A stretch of 64,000 nt of DNA, taken from Ciona intestinalis (Eukaryota; Chordata; Ascidiacea; Phlebobranchia; Cionidae). Numbering within the stretch: the first letter of the stretch is position 1; every line of letters starts with the position of its first letter. The DNA lies in the NCBI RefSeq assembly GCF_000224145.3, contig NC_020172.2, forward strand, positions 5,411,350-5,475,349, written 5' to 3'. The position numbers were made by a program, and so were the translations under genes. The notes below the pieces were generated by a model. That model was given only the letters and a program-made list of their open reading frames with translations, did not search any database and was not told where the DNA came from. Below are positions 23,301 through 38,300 of the stretch, one piece after another.

Positions 23301-26300
23301 CGTGTTTTTTAGCAAATGTTGCTATATAATGTAACTAATGTAATGTAACTTTATCCTCGCGTGGCCGCAAAACGACAGTCGTTATAACACAGGTTTTTAT
23401 ACACCTCGTGCCAGCTTAGGAGGTACCATGTATGTTACTTTATGGGTGATTGTTTTTTTGTGTTTTCGTTTTAAATATTCTAAATCTTCGCTACCGTGAT
23501 CAAAGACACTAATACAGTTATTATTCTCCCAAAAATTAAAATCGTTATTAAACTTAGTGACCTAGACGGGGAGGAAATAACTGAAGTGTGCCTCCAGTGT
23601 CGGAACTTGCTTCCATATCGTGAAATGTTGAAACTTTCATTTGACGAGGAAAACATGACAGAAGATAGAAATCATATAAATGAGAAGAAATGCACTTGCA
23701 AGCGTTCGACTTTGTATGGGGTTGCTATTGGGCCTATTGAGGTAAAGGGGGTAAGGTGGTTGAATTAGAATATTGGGGGTAATGGAAATACTATGGTATG
23801 AACTAAATTCCATATATAGCATACCTCGTTGTACGACCGCTATTCTATATGAGTGAAGTCCCACAGTGAGGCATACCATGGGATCTGGGATTTAGGCCAG
23901 AGTTGGTCCATTACCCCAACATTGTATATGTACATTCTATTCTATATGGGTGAGGTCCTACAGTGAGGCATGCCATGGGATCTGCGGTTTAGGCCAGAGT
24001 TGGTTCATTACCCCAACATTGTATATGCACATTCCGTTCTATATGGGTGAGGTCCTACAGTGAGGCATGCCATTGGACCAGGGGTTTAGGCCAGAGTTGG
24101 CCCATTACTCAAACACCCAGAATGCTACAACCCATTAGTGACCACTGGGTTGGAACAATGCCTAAGTCTCTTATGGAAATAGTAGCAGTTTTGAGCCTTG
24201 AACCCGGTAACCTCTGGTCGGAGGTGAGTGTCTAACCACTGTAGCCCTTCATGGTTTGGTGATATTAAACTTTCACTTCAGGAGATCCATCTTTCCCACA
24301 ACCGTCTCGTATCCATTGACGGTTTCGTTAAATTATCCAGAGATAAGATATCTATGCTGACGCAATCAGTCAAGCGAATCAATCTACTAAATAATCAACT
24401 TAGGGAGTTCCCCTTCGATCTTAGCCAGGTAACATAGAAATCACATAAGTTTTATATGATCTTATTTATAATATTTTATATGATCTTTATAGTATTTAAA
24501 TAAGATTCTTAACAGTATCCGAAATATTATTTGTTTAAAAAGTATATTAAAAACAAATTTTATTTCTCATATCTAAAAATAATAAAAAATAATGAAAAAC
24601 CCAATTGTTTAATAAAAACAAGCGTCATTATGCCACTCAGTACATTATCTTAATGGTAATTAATAAACATCTCCATTTTTGATCCCACTTTGACTTCAAA
24701 TGGTCCCAGGTGTTTTTGAACCTTGTTGATTTGAATTTATCCAAGAACAAGTTGGCGAATTTTCCTTTTTCCGTTTTATTTTCGTGCTCGTCACTCCGAA
24801 CACTCGATGTCAGTAACAACAATATCAATGATGACATCATAGACGCTAATTTCTCAACCATAGAAATCTTAAATATTGAAAACTCGATGGTGAGTTAATA
24901 GCTTCATATCATCTTACGGTGTTTTTTCCCTTTTTTGGCTGAATATTTTATTTAATACCTAACGCTAGTGGTGATAATTAGTAGTTGGGCCATAGCCATT
25001 TAGGTTTTAAAAACAATAAAAGGGTGTTGTGACTGTACCACTTCTTAAATCGGCGCCTACACACAGACTTCAGATGAGCTTTCCCACCACGAGCACCAAC
25101 TTACAACATTAAAGTTAAACGATAACAAATTATCCAACTTTCCACAATGGATATTCATGTTACTACCATGCTTGCAGTATCTGGATTTGAAAAGGAATTC
25201 GATTCAAAAGTTAAAGTTTACAGGTTTGATGGTTGTTTAATCTTTGGATGAATAAATATAACTTATTTATCCTGGCATGGCGGGCAATGACAGTCGTTAC
25301 AACATGGGTGTTCTGTTTCATACACCTCGTGCCCACTTACTAGTTACCACTTGTGTAACTTCCAGGGTTGTATCATGTAAGACTGACTGGACTAGTGGCC
25401 ACCGCTGGGTGGGGCATTGTCTTTAACCGGGTTTTACAACTTATGTTAACTGTCAAAAAACATATGTGGAACACATTAAATTTAATCAAATTTTAATAAA
25501 CTGTTTAACATAGAAACATTATATTTTCATAGAAACAACAAATAAACCATTGAGGCAACTCAACCATCTAAACATCAATGGAAACCAGATTTATGTTCTA
25601 CCTTCAAGTTTTCTTCAAACTTTTCCGTCAATACAACATCTGGATGTTTCACAAGTATGTAATTTCTATGGTTGTGTGATTTCTATGTTTTTAACTGTAA
25701 GCTTGTTTTATCAACTGTTGTTTTTTCGCTATATCCTGTCTTTTCGTTTAAAATATATTTAAATTTTCGCTACCGTAATCGAAGAGACAAATTTAAGGTT
25801 TTTATTTTATTGTGTTTTATTAGTTGGTATTTTTTTGTGATTTTTTCCCATATAACCCCCTAATCTCACTCACAGAATAAGCTGACTCATGCTGAAGAAC
25901 AAACCACCAGTGATGTCACAACACTCAAATATGCTGACCTAAGCGAAAATTATTTGGAAAATTTCCCAGAATTTCTTGAACATCAGACCAGGCTTCAGGT
26001 ATACTTGCATTACTTTTTGGACATTACAAAAATACGCAGGTTCTTAAATTGGGATTTAGACCGAGTTGGGCCTTTACCTCGAATATTAGTTAAACACACA
26101 ATCCTGTGAAACAAAGACCGAAAATTCCAGTGTTTGCCTGCCTTTGCCGCAACCCCAGATTAGATACCTATGAATACTTAATATTATTTCTATTAAATTT
26201 TCAGACCCTAATTTTCTCCCAAAACAATCTAAGCGAGCGTTTTAGTTCCCTCGTGTGGTCAGCAAAACGGTTGTCGTGGTTAGATGTATCCCATAATAAT

Positions 26301-29300
26301 GTGGTTGACGTAACCATGGCAATCAAGTCAATCAACAGCCAGTGGGCTTCTACTTTAAGAGTTCTTAAACTTTCAAACAATCAAATTACAGTGTTGCCGC
26401 CAGTTATTGGGAATCTTAACAAGCTTGAGGTAACACTGCTCTCATTTTGGCAAATTTTTTTTTGAACATTAAACTACCAAGAATGTAACTTTGTGGAGGA
26501 CTGTTTTTTTGTATGGATGACAATTTGGACAACCCATTAGTGACCATAGGGTTGGAGCAATTGCCGTTAAGTGTCTTGCCCATTAAACTGTTCGCCCACA
26601 GTGCCAATTGCTTTGAGTATAGTAACAAAAAATCAGTTTAATTTTACAGAAATTAATTGTTCTTGTAACAGAAAAAAATAATAACAAAATGTACAGTCAT
26701 CATAAAACACATTATTAATAAAACATACTTATAACTGTGTTTTTTTCTCATGTCATCTGATTTACCATTATATTTCATCTTAGATCCTTGATGTGAGTCA
26801 CAACCAGCTTATCAACTTACCAAATGAACTGGGCCAGCTCTCATCTACTCTAACCCAACTTAGTATTGAAGGAAATCCACTTAACTTGGACTCTGCAATA
26901 CTTAAAGGTGAAAAAATAAAGATGTCTCCAAGCCACTGGTCACTAAAGAGTTGTCTAATTTGTCAGCCATTCAATAAAAACAACCACCCACAAAATTACA
27001 TACATGGTAACTCGTAAGCTGGCATGAGGTGTGTGAAACAGAAAATCTGTGTTATAATGACTGTTGTTTTCCGGCTATGCGAGGATAAATAAGTACTTAC
27101 ATTTAATTCACTTATCTCCACCCAGGTTCCACTCGTGACTTATGTGGTTTCCTTTTTGCTCGACTGAAACGATCGGTTCCAAACGTCAGAGTCAAACTGA
27201 TGTTAATCGGAGATCCCAGGGCAGGGAAGACGACCCTCCTTCAATCCTTAATGCGAGGGAGGGGTCGTAAGCGTTCCGTGACAATCGGATCCTACTCGGT
27301 TGGCATCGGCGACAAGGAGCCACCGGTTTTAGCAACGGTTGGCGTGGACGTGAACGAGTGGAAACTTAAGCATGGAAACAAGTTTGTGTTTAGATTATTT
27401 AGTTATTGATAATAGCAAGATCTGGTCTGATCTATAATTCCTATGGTGTGTCTTTTGTGGGTAATTTATTTTTAATATTTTTTTAGTAAGCGCTGGCTTT
27501 TCAATTCATGATACTTCACGAGGTGTATGAAACATAAAACTTCTGTTATAACGACTGTCGTTGCCAGCCATGCGAGGATAAATAAGTTACATACGTGGTA
27601 ACTTGTAAGCGGGAACGAGGTGTATTGAACAGAACACCCGTGTTATAACGACTGTTGTTGCCCCGCCATGCGAGGATAAACAAGTTACATATGTGGTAAC
27701 TTGTAAGCAAGCACGAGCTGTGGGAAACATAAAGCTCCTGTTATAACGACTGCCGTTGCAAGCAAGTTACATTCGATACAATACAATATAGTTGGTTCAA
27801 CTTTATCCAGGTTATACAGTGTAAGCGCTTGGGACTTTGCCGGCCAAGAAGATTTCTATGCAACTCATCCGTGCTTCTTATCGGAGCGTGCGATGTATGT
27901 CGCTGTATACGACGCTTCAAAGTCAGTTGAACAATTACGTACTTTGAAACCATGGTTGGCAGCCATACACGCGCGTGCATCTCATTGCCCTGTGTTGATT
28001 ATTGGGACACATGCGGATCTCATTAATAAGTAAGCTGTTCAATTTTAGGGTAATAGTAAACTTTGGGGGTAATGGGCCAACTCTGCTCGAAATCCCTGAC
28101 AAGGACCTCACCCATATATAATAGAAGTTTAAAAACTCTAGAAAGAAGTTAACTTCAAAAATAAATAAGTAGGTAGCCAACTTTGGGTGATGGGCCAACT
28201 CCTGTTGAAGTCTTTTGGTCTTAACTTATATAGAATGAAGTTAACAAAAATTCTGAGCCCGCTAATAACCCATTAAATCTTATTGATAAGTAAGTTCTGA
28301 ACTTTGGGGTAAAAGGCCAAGCTGACATAATTCCCAGGTCCAATGGCAAGCCAAAAATATGTAGTCTAATAAAACATATATATAATAAAAACATTAAAAA
28401 AAAATTAAAATTTGTGAGCCTGTATTCAATGTTTTTTTTCTGTTACATATTATTACCCTCTTTCTCTTTCTGTTCCTCATTCCTCCCACTCCTTCTTATT
28501 TCTCTCACTCCTTCTCCCAGGGAGAACAAGCAAGACATGGTGAGGAGCTTGAATGAAGAGCTGAACATGATGTCCGGATGCAAGTGGTTTCCACAGGGAG
28601 CGAGGAAGAACAATTCCCTCCTCCATGAAGTCCTGGATGTGAGGGAGAGCGGGCAAGAGGTTACGAGAATAAAAGGGGTTATCTTTGATGTCATAACAGG
28701 TTATTATGATGTCATACTAAACTATTGTAACATCATATCAATTTTTATTGTGTTTATATTTTCTTAACTCAATGGTTCTCAAAATTTTTTTTTAGTTACT
28801 TCGCATTTTAAAAGCGTTTAATGGATTTTTTTGAATTTTTTTTTTTATTTTTTGAATCAAAAATAGAATATTATGTGATGCGTGCCCTAGTTTTCTTGAG
28901 TAAAAAATCGCGGAATATTGGGTTAAACTGTCACCAGCATTTTACTTTCAATGCTTTTTTATTACCAACAACATACTATATGTCGCGATTAAAATTATAA
29001 GAAACACCAGGGCGATGCGATCACAGTTTGGGAACTACTGGTTTAAATTGACTTCACAATTGTTTCTACAGAAGCCGTGGTGAAAGGGCACACTCTAGTG
29101 GGGAATATGGTGCCGTCAAGTTACGTAGAACTCCAGAACTTGTTAAAAATTGAAGCCGGAAAGAGAGAAAACTTTCCAGTGATTAGGTTGGTTGTAATGT
29201 GTGGTTGTTGTTGTGTTTGGAGAAGTTTATTGCTTCATTACCAAGGGTGCTGCCATCAAGACCCAACTGAGGCAGTTTATAGCCACTTTAGTTCAATGGG

Positions 29301-32300
29301 CTAACTCGTACCTAACTGTAGGAGTTCTCCCATTTATAATAGTATGGAGATGTGTCGAGGTAATAGCAAACTCTGACATATACTCAAGGTTCCCTGGTGT
29401 GACCAATACAGAACATGGATTTAGATACCTACTATCCAATGTTTTCATCATTTTGAAACCAAACTTTTCCCCAGTTTCACTGAACTTGCGGACATCGTAC
29501 ACGGTTGCCATAGCAACATTGGGTTCGAAAACGGAGCCGAACTCATGCTCGCTGTTCGTTATCTCCACCAGACGGGGGCGCTGTTGCATTTCAACGACCC
29601 GCGGTCGAGACTTTGTGATTATTTCTTCGTGAAGCCTTCGTGGTTGTGCCAGATGCTCGCACAGGTTTGTTGGGGGCGCGAATATGATGTTGTTTGCAGC
29701 AATTCAATTGTTTTTTTTTGTCACTACTATGATATTTTGGCGTTAATGTGCTTTTCAAAAATTATACCTGTTTTCCACACACTGCAATAGCGATAAGTCA
29801 CTCAAGTTCCCACCCACAAAGTTTGTAATACTTCAAAATTTTTTTCGCTAAAACTAATAACAAAAACAACGGATTGTAGGATGGAGTAAGATGGGACACT
29901 TTTAGCACTTAACATCCAAATAACCTGACCGTGTTTTAAACAATTAACAACGGTCTATGGTAGTCGTGAGGATACGGTTTTATAATTTTTTGAATTTTCT
30001 TTGTTTACTACTAAATGGTACGAGAAATTATAATGAAAAGGTGTCGCATCTTACCCCATCCTACTGTATATACACTAGTTATAATATCCCATCCTTACCT
30101 TCCAGATAGTCACAATGAAAGAACACAAATCGTACAAGCTCCAACCCTTTGTGGACGAAAACGGAATTTTGAGCAAAAATCTTTTCTCCCAACATTTCTT
30201 AAAACAGGTGATTGTGATGTCACTTAATCCTCGTCGACAAGGACCTCACCAATATAGAATAAAAATGGCCACAAAAGGGTTTTTATATACATAGATATCC
30301 AAGAAATCTTACGTTACTGTTGCCTTTAAATACCCACATAGTTCAAATATGGTTTAGTACATAGAAATCAAATAAAATATTTTCGAAATATTATAATTGT
30401 AACTTTTTGAATACTCCGTTTACTCGAATCTGATTTTAACACATAGGAATAATAATTCCACCACAGGTTGGCAGTGAAGAGCACAAATCATTCCTCCCCA
30501 GATTATTTAGATTATTGGAACATTTTGAGGTAGTTTTATGGCAGGGTGGGGATTCGTACCTTGTACCCTCTCAACTACCAACTACTAAACCTTCAATAAA
30601 TCTCCCAATAACAGAACCAAGCCATAAAGTTATAAGGTAAGCCTAGTTATGGGTATATATTTATATTTATTTTCAAAAACTTTTAGGTACTTTTTTAGTT
30701 TTAAAAAAATTTCTTTAAATTTATCATAATTTTTATGATTCAATTTTGTTGTACTTTTCAGATTTTTGCCTCCCAAACTTTTTTTTATCTTTAACAGGTT
30801 AAGATAACTTTTTTTATCTTAACCTGTTATTTGTTAATATTTAAACTTTTTTGTCAGATATTTTTCGATGGTGTACGTCCCTATGGGTTTCTGGTCTCGC
30901 TTGATTGGTCGATTGCTTGCGTTCGCCGACACCATATTAGGAGGTGTTGTTGTTAAAAAATCTGGTGCTAGATCCCATGAGAGCAAGGTACCTTGTATTG
31001 TAACCACATGGAAGGAGGGCATATACATGCAATGGGATAAACATGGCCACGAGACTCCATTCGTCCTTGCTCAGATGGGATCTAAGGAGTTTGATGAAAC
31101 TATTGGAGGGAAAAATACGACGTCGTCAAAAGGGTATTAATTTTTGGTTGTTTTTATTTGGGGTAGTATTAATATTTGAGTGCAACAGCCCACTTTTTAA
31201 CTGAGACTTTTTTCCACACCTTATGTTTTAACGACTGTTGTTTTACATTTGATTTCTTTCTCTTTAAATACCATGTTCTTCACTATCGTTTTCTAAAAGA
31301 TAAATGGAAAATTAGGTAATGTTATTTCTCTGTTTTCGGAAATAGGCAAATTTTGGCTCAAATCATCATAGGTCCTTGTCGAGGTCCTCACCCATATAGA
31401 ATATTTGTATGGCCAATGGTATATTTTAAACTCTTAATTTTGTGTAAAAATCGCAATTTTGTGAAAACAACAATAATAAAACATAAATGTTTCGTTGTTA
31501 CATTTTTAATTTTTCCAGTTCCTCCTTAACATTCGAATACGTGAATTCTTCGTATTATGATGCAACAAAGGAAGGGATAGAAGTCATTGTTTCTCATCAA
31601 AGATGCGGAAAAGTGAGTTTGTTTGGAAACAATGACGATTGTTATCAGGCATGAGGTATATTAAGAAAAACAATGACAAAGTGCAAAAAGCGGGCTACTT
31701 CTATTTCTACTATGCTTCTTTTGCAGAGACTGACGATGTCATTTAGATAAAATATATATCATTATTATACAGTTGTTTGGACTTGATTTTTGTATATTAT
31801 TACTTTTTCGTATCACCGGATTTTTACTTTATTCCCTTACTTTGATTTTATGTAGCTCGCTTCAATGTAAAGGTGGAAGTACATTAAGTTAACACAAGCT
31901 TAATTACCCACAGGTATTACTGGGTCAGTTGGTCGACCACATCAGTAGTTTGATGCAGGAATGGTACCCAGGGTTGCTGGATATCGACCCCAGGGGCTGC
32001 TCGTTGTTCCAGCAGTTCGCCCCATGCCCAGGGTGTGTACGGGGGCTGGGGAGTTCCCCTGAAGCGGGAAAGGAAGATACAGAAAAGTCTGTTCATGCGT
32101 TTTGCATTAATAACGTGGCTGAATCTATAACGTGAGTTAAAAGTTTGAATTTTTTTGATATTTTTAAAGTAGAGGTTTAAAGCTATATTCCAAGTGTGCT
32201 TCACTGAAAAGACCCTTATAGAATAGAATCTTTATTATTGAGTTTCTATAAACTGCCTCAGTGGGGTCTAGATGGTAGCACCCTGGGTGTTGAGGTAATA

Positions 32301-35300
32301 TACCTACATCCCAGGTCTCAGATGTGCCTCACTGAAAACCTTACCTTTATAGAATAGAATCTCTATTATTGAATGTCTATAAACTGCCTCAGTGGGGTCT
32401 AGATGGTAGCACCCTGGGTGTTGAGGTAATATACCTACACCCCAGGTCTCAGGTGTACCTCACTGAAGACCTCACCCTTAGAAAACTGAAGACCTCACCC
32501 TTAGAAATATAGAATATACCGTAATCAGCCACTACAATTTCCACACAAACACAGATCCCATGGACGTACCAGACATATATCTGTCAATAGTAATTATGAG
32601 ATAACTATAAAGGATAACCAAGTAATGGTTCAATGTCCAAACCATGATCATCTCGTCAATTCTTCTTCATTTGCCCCAGAGATTAATCTAGATGGTGAGT
32701 GGTGTCTGTTAGAAATGAATAAAGACTGGCATAGCTGACATGTCTATTTATTACAAACTTATGCTTGTGGCAGAATCACATTTTTAAGATACCATGATAC
32801 CAATAACATGTGTTATAGCAGGATCTAAATTTTGAAAATAAATAAGTTACATATGTGGTAACTTGTAAGCTGGCACAAGTTGTATGAAACAGAACACCCG
32901 TGATATAACGACTGTCGTTGCCCCGCCATGCGAGGATAAACAAGTTATATATGTGGTAACTTGTAAGCTGGCATGATGTGTATGAAACAGAACACCCATG
33001 TTATAACGGTTGTCGTTGTCCTGCCATGCGAGGATAAATAAGTTCCAAATGGGTAACTCGTAAGCTGGCACAAGGTGTATGAAACAGAACACCCGTGTTA
33101 TAACGACTGTTGTTGCCCGCCATGCGAGGATAAATATGTTACATATGTGGTAACTCGTAAGCGGGCATGAGGTAAATGTAATAGAACATCTGTGTTATAA
33201 TGACTGTTTTTTCCCGAGTACACAAGGATAAATAAGTTACATTAATGTATTTAACTTTAAACATCACCAGATTATGACGACTCTTTAAAGTTGGACGTTG
33301 GATTATTAACATTTGAAGCGAACACACAGTCACTGTTGGGGGACGGAGGGTTCGGGGCCGTGTACCAAGCTATCTATGATGGGAGAAATATCGCTGCAAA
33401 GACTTTTCATTTATCGGCGTCTACTCTGCCTTATATTATGCTGAGAAATGTGGGTTGTTGGGTTGTTTGTAGTTAAATTAACTTTAACCATCCTCAGTGT
33501 TAGATGAGACAAGATTGAGCGTTACAAGTACCAAGCTGGTCTTTATATAACACTAACTCTTGTCTCATCTAACACCGAGGATGGTGCAGTTTCAGTTAAT
33601 CAACTTTAACCATCCTCAGTGTTAGATGAGACAAGAGTGAGTGTTACAAGTACCAAGCTGGTCTTTATATAACATTCACTCTTGTCACTTAGAAGTAAGA
33701 ATTCTTACAAATAATACAATATCCCATATGCTCATATCTTTAGTTACAACATTCAAATGCACATTTTGAGATTCGATCATAATTGCATTTTTTATTAAGT
33801 TTTTATTCAGTTATTTTTTGTATTTAATTTCATAGGAATTGACAATGTTCAAAGTGTAGGCTCACAAACAATATTACAACTGTACATACCTCAATGCCTG
33901 TAGTTTGTGCGCGTATTATAGTGATGTTTGGTTAAAGAATCCACGAATGTACAATTCCTGTAAAATCAAACATTCGTTTAAATTTACTTGAATCAATGCA
34001 AATAATTTAACTTGTCATATCTACTTTTTTTGTAATTTTTTAATTTTTTTTTATAGGAATTGACAATTCTAGGTCAAAACCGTCACCCAAGTATCGTGTC
34101 ACTTGTCGGCTTTGTGCCACCTGCCACGACAAGCATGTTACAACCCCTCCTTGGCATGGAATATGCGTCACTTGGTTCCCTCGGCAACCTGCTACGTGAC
34201 ATCACACGGCTGGATGCAAAAACGAGGAAAAAAGCGCTGAGTCGCCAACTACGACACAGGTTTTCATATTTTGCAGGGTTTATGTTTATTATAGGAAACA
34301 TACAACATTATGCTCTAGTTGTATTACACCAGTGGTTTCAATCTGTGTTGTGGAGATATGGCTTGAATATGACCCAGGGATGCTAAAAAAGTTTTATTGA
34401 TTAAAATAAAGTGTTTCACCAAAAAATGTTTAAAAATATTTTCCAGGATTTTATTCAAAATCGGCGATGGTTTAAGTTTCCTTCATTCTCATCACATCTG
34501 TTTTTTATGAAATAATGTGTACCACCAGTGGCGCAGCCAGGGGGGTTTAGAATGTCGCAACCCCCCCCCCCTTTTAAACCAAAAATAAAAAAATTAATTA
34601 AAAAAAATTAAAAAAAAAACAATTTTTGAAAATTTTTTGATGAAAACTCTCCCCTTATTTTTTTTTCTGGATGCGCCGCTGTGTACCACAGATGTTTACA
34701 AAACCACAAATGTTTAAGATTCCTCATAAACTCTCTATCAAAAATTTTATTTTAAGGATTTTATTCGAAATCGCTGATGGTTTAAGTTTCCTTCATTCTC
34801 GACACATCATCTATAGAGATCTTAAACCTGACAACGTTCTTCTCGTTTCGTTAAACCCTGACCACCCAACCGTGACCACCATAACCGACTACGGGATATC
34901 CACTCTAGCGTCACCTACTGGAATACCTGGAGCAAGTGGAAGCCCAGGTTATTCGGCTCCAGAAGTCGTGACTTTGAAAGTGGAAGGTAAATTACACATT
35001 TTCTTTTTATCGATTTTTTTTTTTACTTTCTGTTTTACACTTTTGAGTTTTCTTAAGGGTTAAACTTAATATCTTAAAACGTAATATCTTTTAAAGTGGA
35101 AGGTGGGTATTGTAGTAAAGTTATGACTGTATGCCAATAGTCATGTGTTTCATATTTATTGTTAAGAAAGTTTTTTTCGTTACTTTGCAAGATTTTTTTT
35201 TAGTATTTAGCACAGTATTTGAAATGAATTTGTGTTTAATATTCTTTTTCATTTAACCATACGCACTTATAAAAAAAGTCTTTATTTTTAAATATTAAAT

Positions 35301-38300
35301 TCAGTATTAATGATGCAATGAGTTTGCTTTAATATTAATGACATCACAATCCCCATTCCCAGGCAACAAGCGCGACATTGAGTTGTTCCCGTACTCGGTG
35401 AAGTGCGACATTTACTCGTTCGGGTTACTGATGCATGAAGTCGCGGTCGGTCGATCCCCGTGGGTTGATTACGTCAGCGAGGAACGGGTATCACAGATGG
35501 GGACTTCCCTCATGCCAAGCTTGCCTGATGAAATAGTAATGCAGGTGAAGGTTGTTTAAAAGTTAGTTAAATTTTTATTATAAATGAATGTAACTTACTT
35601 TATCCTCGCGTGGCCGGAAAACAACAGTCGTTATCACACGGGTTTAACACCTCGTGCCAGCTTACGAGTTACCATGTATGTTACTTATTTATCCTCACGT
35701 GGCCGGAAAACAAGAGTCGTTATCACACAGGTTTAAGACCTCGTGCCAGCTTACGAGTTACCTGTATGTTACTTTGTGGGTGATTATTTTTTGGGGATTT
35801 TTTCTTTTTTTTTATGCATGGCTGATAATTTGGACAACCCATTAGTGACCACTGGGTTGGAGAATTATTTTTACAGTTTTTGGTAGTTGGGGTAAGATGG
35901 TTAGTGTGGGATAAGATGATTAGTGCACCTAAGTCCCAAATAAACACTTAACTAATAATTATTGAAATAGTTCATATTGATGAAAATAAGGGCGATATTT
36001 TCCCTAGCATTAATATTTCGCCCGATTAATATTATAATTAAAATAGGTTTTAAATCCATCTTCTCCATTTAGGGGATTCTCCCTTCTCCGATATCGAGTT
36101 ACTCTGGCTCCCTTGTGTGGCCGTACGCACAACAATTAGTAACGGAATGTTTACGAAGAAATCCTGACACTCGGCCGTCATCTGATCAACTTAAACAAGT
36201 TTTCTCAAACATTCAATCGTGTGCGCTAAAGTAAGTGCTTGGTGGGGTGGCTATATTGGTGTAACGCTTTCGAATTTTACATAAAAACTTGGGTGACATT
36301 GTTATAATGTAGTAATAGAATAGTCTAAAACTGCCTCAGTCTAGATGGTAGCACCCTGGGTGTTGGGGTAATAGACCTACATCCCAGGTCTCAGGTGTGC
36401 CTCACTGAAGACCTCACCCTTATAGAATAGAATCTCTATTATTAAGTGTCTATAAACTGCCTCAGTGGGGTCTAGATGGTAGCACCCTGGGTGTTGGGGT
36501 AATAGACCTACATCCCAGGTCTCAGGTGTACCTCACTGAAGACCTCACCCTTATAGAATAGAATCTCTATTATTAAGTGTCTATAAACTGCCTCAGTGGG
36601 GTCTAGATGGTAGCACCCTGGGTGTTGGGGTAATATACCTACATCCCAGCCCCAGGTCTCAGGTGTGCCTCACTAATGACCTTACCCTAATGCATTTATT
36701 TGTAATTGCTACTTTTGCATTGGCATCTTATATAAAACAAATATGATATGTTTCAGGATGGTCCATTCCTTGCACAAGCCTTTTGTTTCATGCACGGTTA
36801 CTACAGGTGCGTTATAATGATATATGTCTTATTGTGTTATGTGTATGGGTATTAAGAAATTGGACATGCGTTCTGCACCGTGGCAAAGTGGTTAGCATGC
36901 CTGCCTCTAACCAGAGGTAATGGGTTTAAGGTTCGACGCTGCTACCATTGTGGGCGTATGATTTCTTGGGCAAGATGCTGAACGGCAATTGCTCCAACCC
37001 AGTGGTCACTTATGGGTTGTCCAAATTATCGGCCATACATGAAAACAATCACCCACCAAAGTTACATACGTGGTAACTCGTAACCGGACACGAGATGTAT
37101 GAAACAGAACACCTGTGTTATAACGACTGTCGTTTCATCAATTCAATCATCCATAAGAAAGATTTAATATTTGTAACTTCACTTACAATATAGGATCAAG
37201 TAGAAGCAACAATTTGTATGATGACAACTTGCTTGAGGTAGGCGGTTGTTTTACCACTTTTTTTTAATATGTCAATTTTATTTTCAAATTTTTTAACACC
37301 TTTATGATGTTCCAGATATTTTACGTTGAAACCACCCCATCAAGTGGTAAATCTAGTTCCACAATCCATAGAAACACTATAAACGTCGATCGAGGAAAAG
37401 TCTTGAGTGAAAAAGTCGAAACTGAATTTTCAACGAATGTTATTTCTATGGTTGTTGTACCTGGCCACATGGTGGGACTAGAGAGCAACCCAATATTTGT
37501 GGGGGCAACCAAAGAGGTATTTATGTTGAAGTCAATATCATAATATAATAATAATAATAACTTTTATTTGTCTCTTCGATTACGGTAGCGAAGATTTAAA
37601 TATTTTAAACGAAAAGACAGGATATAGCGACGAAACAACAGTTGTTAAAACACACTTACAGTTAAAAACATATTTACATTTTGTTGGAAGAAAATAAGCA
37701 AGGTCGCTACACCTAGCGAACATACGAGCCATTTATTTTAATTGAGTTAAAATTCTAATAGAAATAAAAGTGTGCGTAATGACACAATCCGTACAATGGG
37801 GGGAGTCGGTTACTATGGTAGTATATCTTATTCAAATTACCATTATTTTAAAAGAACAATTAACAACGCTCTTTTAGAGTTGTGAGGCTACGATTAAATA
37901 ATTCTGTAAATATTCTTTATTTGCTACTAAATTATGAAAATACATTTGAACAAATCCTATTATATGTTGTCATTTAATTGAAAAAACAAACAAAAAGGCT
38001 GTTTTATGTTGAAAACAATATGGTTATGTAATATATATTTCCTAATCGAGTTTTACCCACCATCACTTTTTATTTTAATCTCTAAATATTCTTCAAAAAA
38101 TACTGAATGGGGTGATGGAGCAGAATGAAAATCATTTTACTAAAACCTGTTTTGTTGTTTTTTATTTACATGTATTATTAAAGTTCATATTTTATGAAAT
38201 ACCCATGATCATGACATCCCACAGGGTGAAATTCTAGTTTGTTCCAATGATTCTGTCATAAAGAAGAAACCGCTGAAGCATGCAATCACATGTTTAATGT

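Noticed and set aside
29201..29632. 143-codon + strand frame
   Set aside because: It overlaps LRRK2 exon 28 in the wrong frame. The exon's own frame gives the COR motif.
37796..37995. Further copy of the 190-bp MITE
   Set aside because: Some interior words (aacaattaacaacg, gttgtgaggctacg) match, but the ends are too diverged to define an element.
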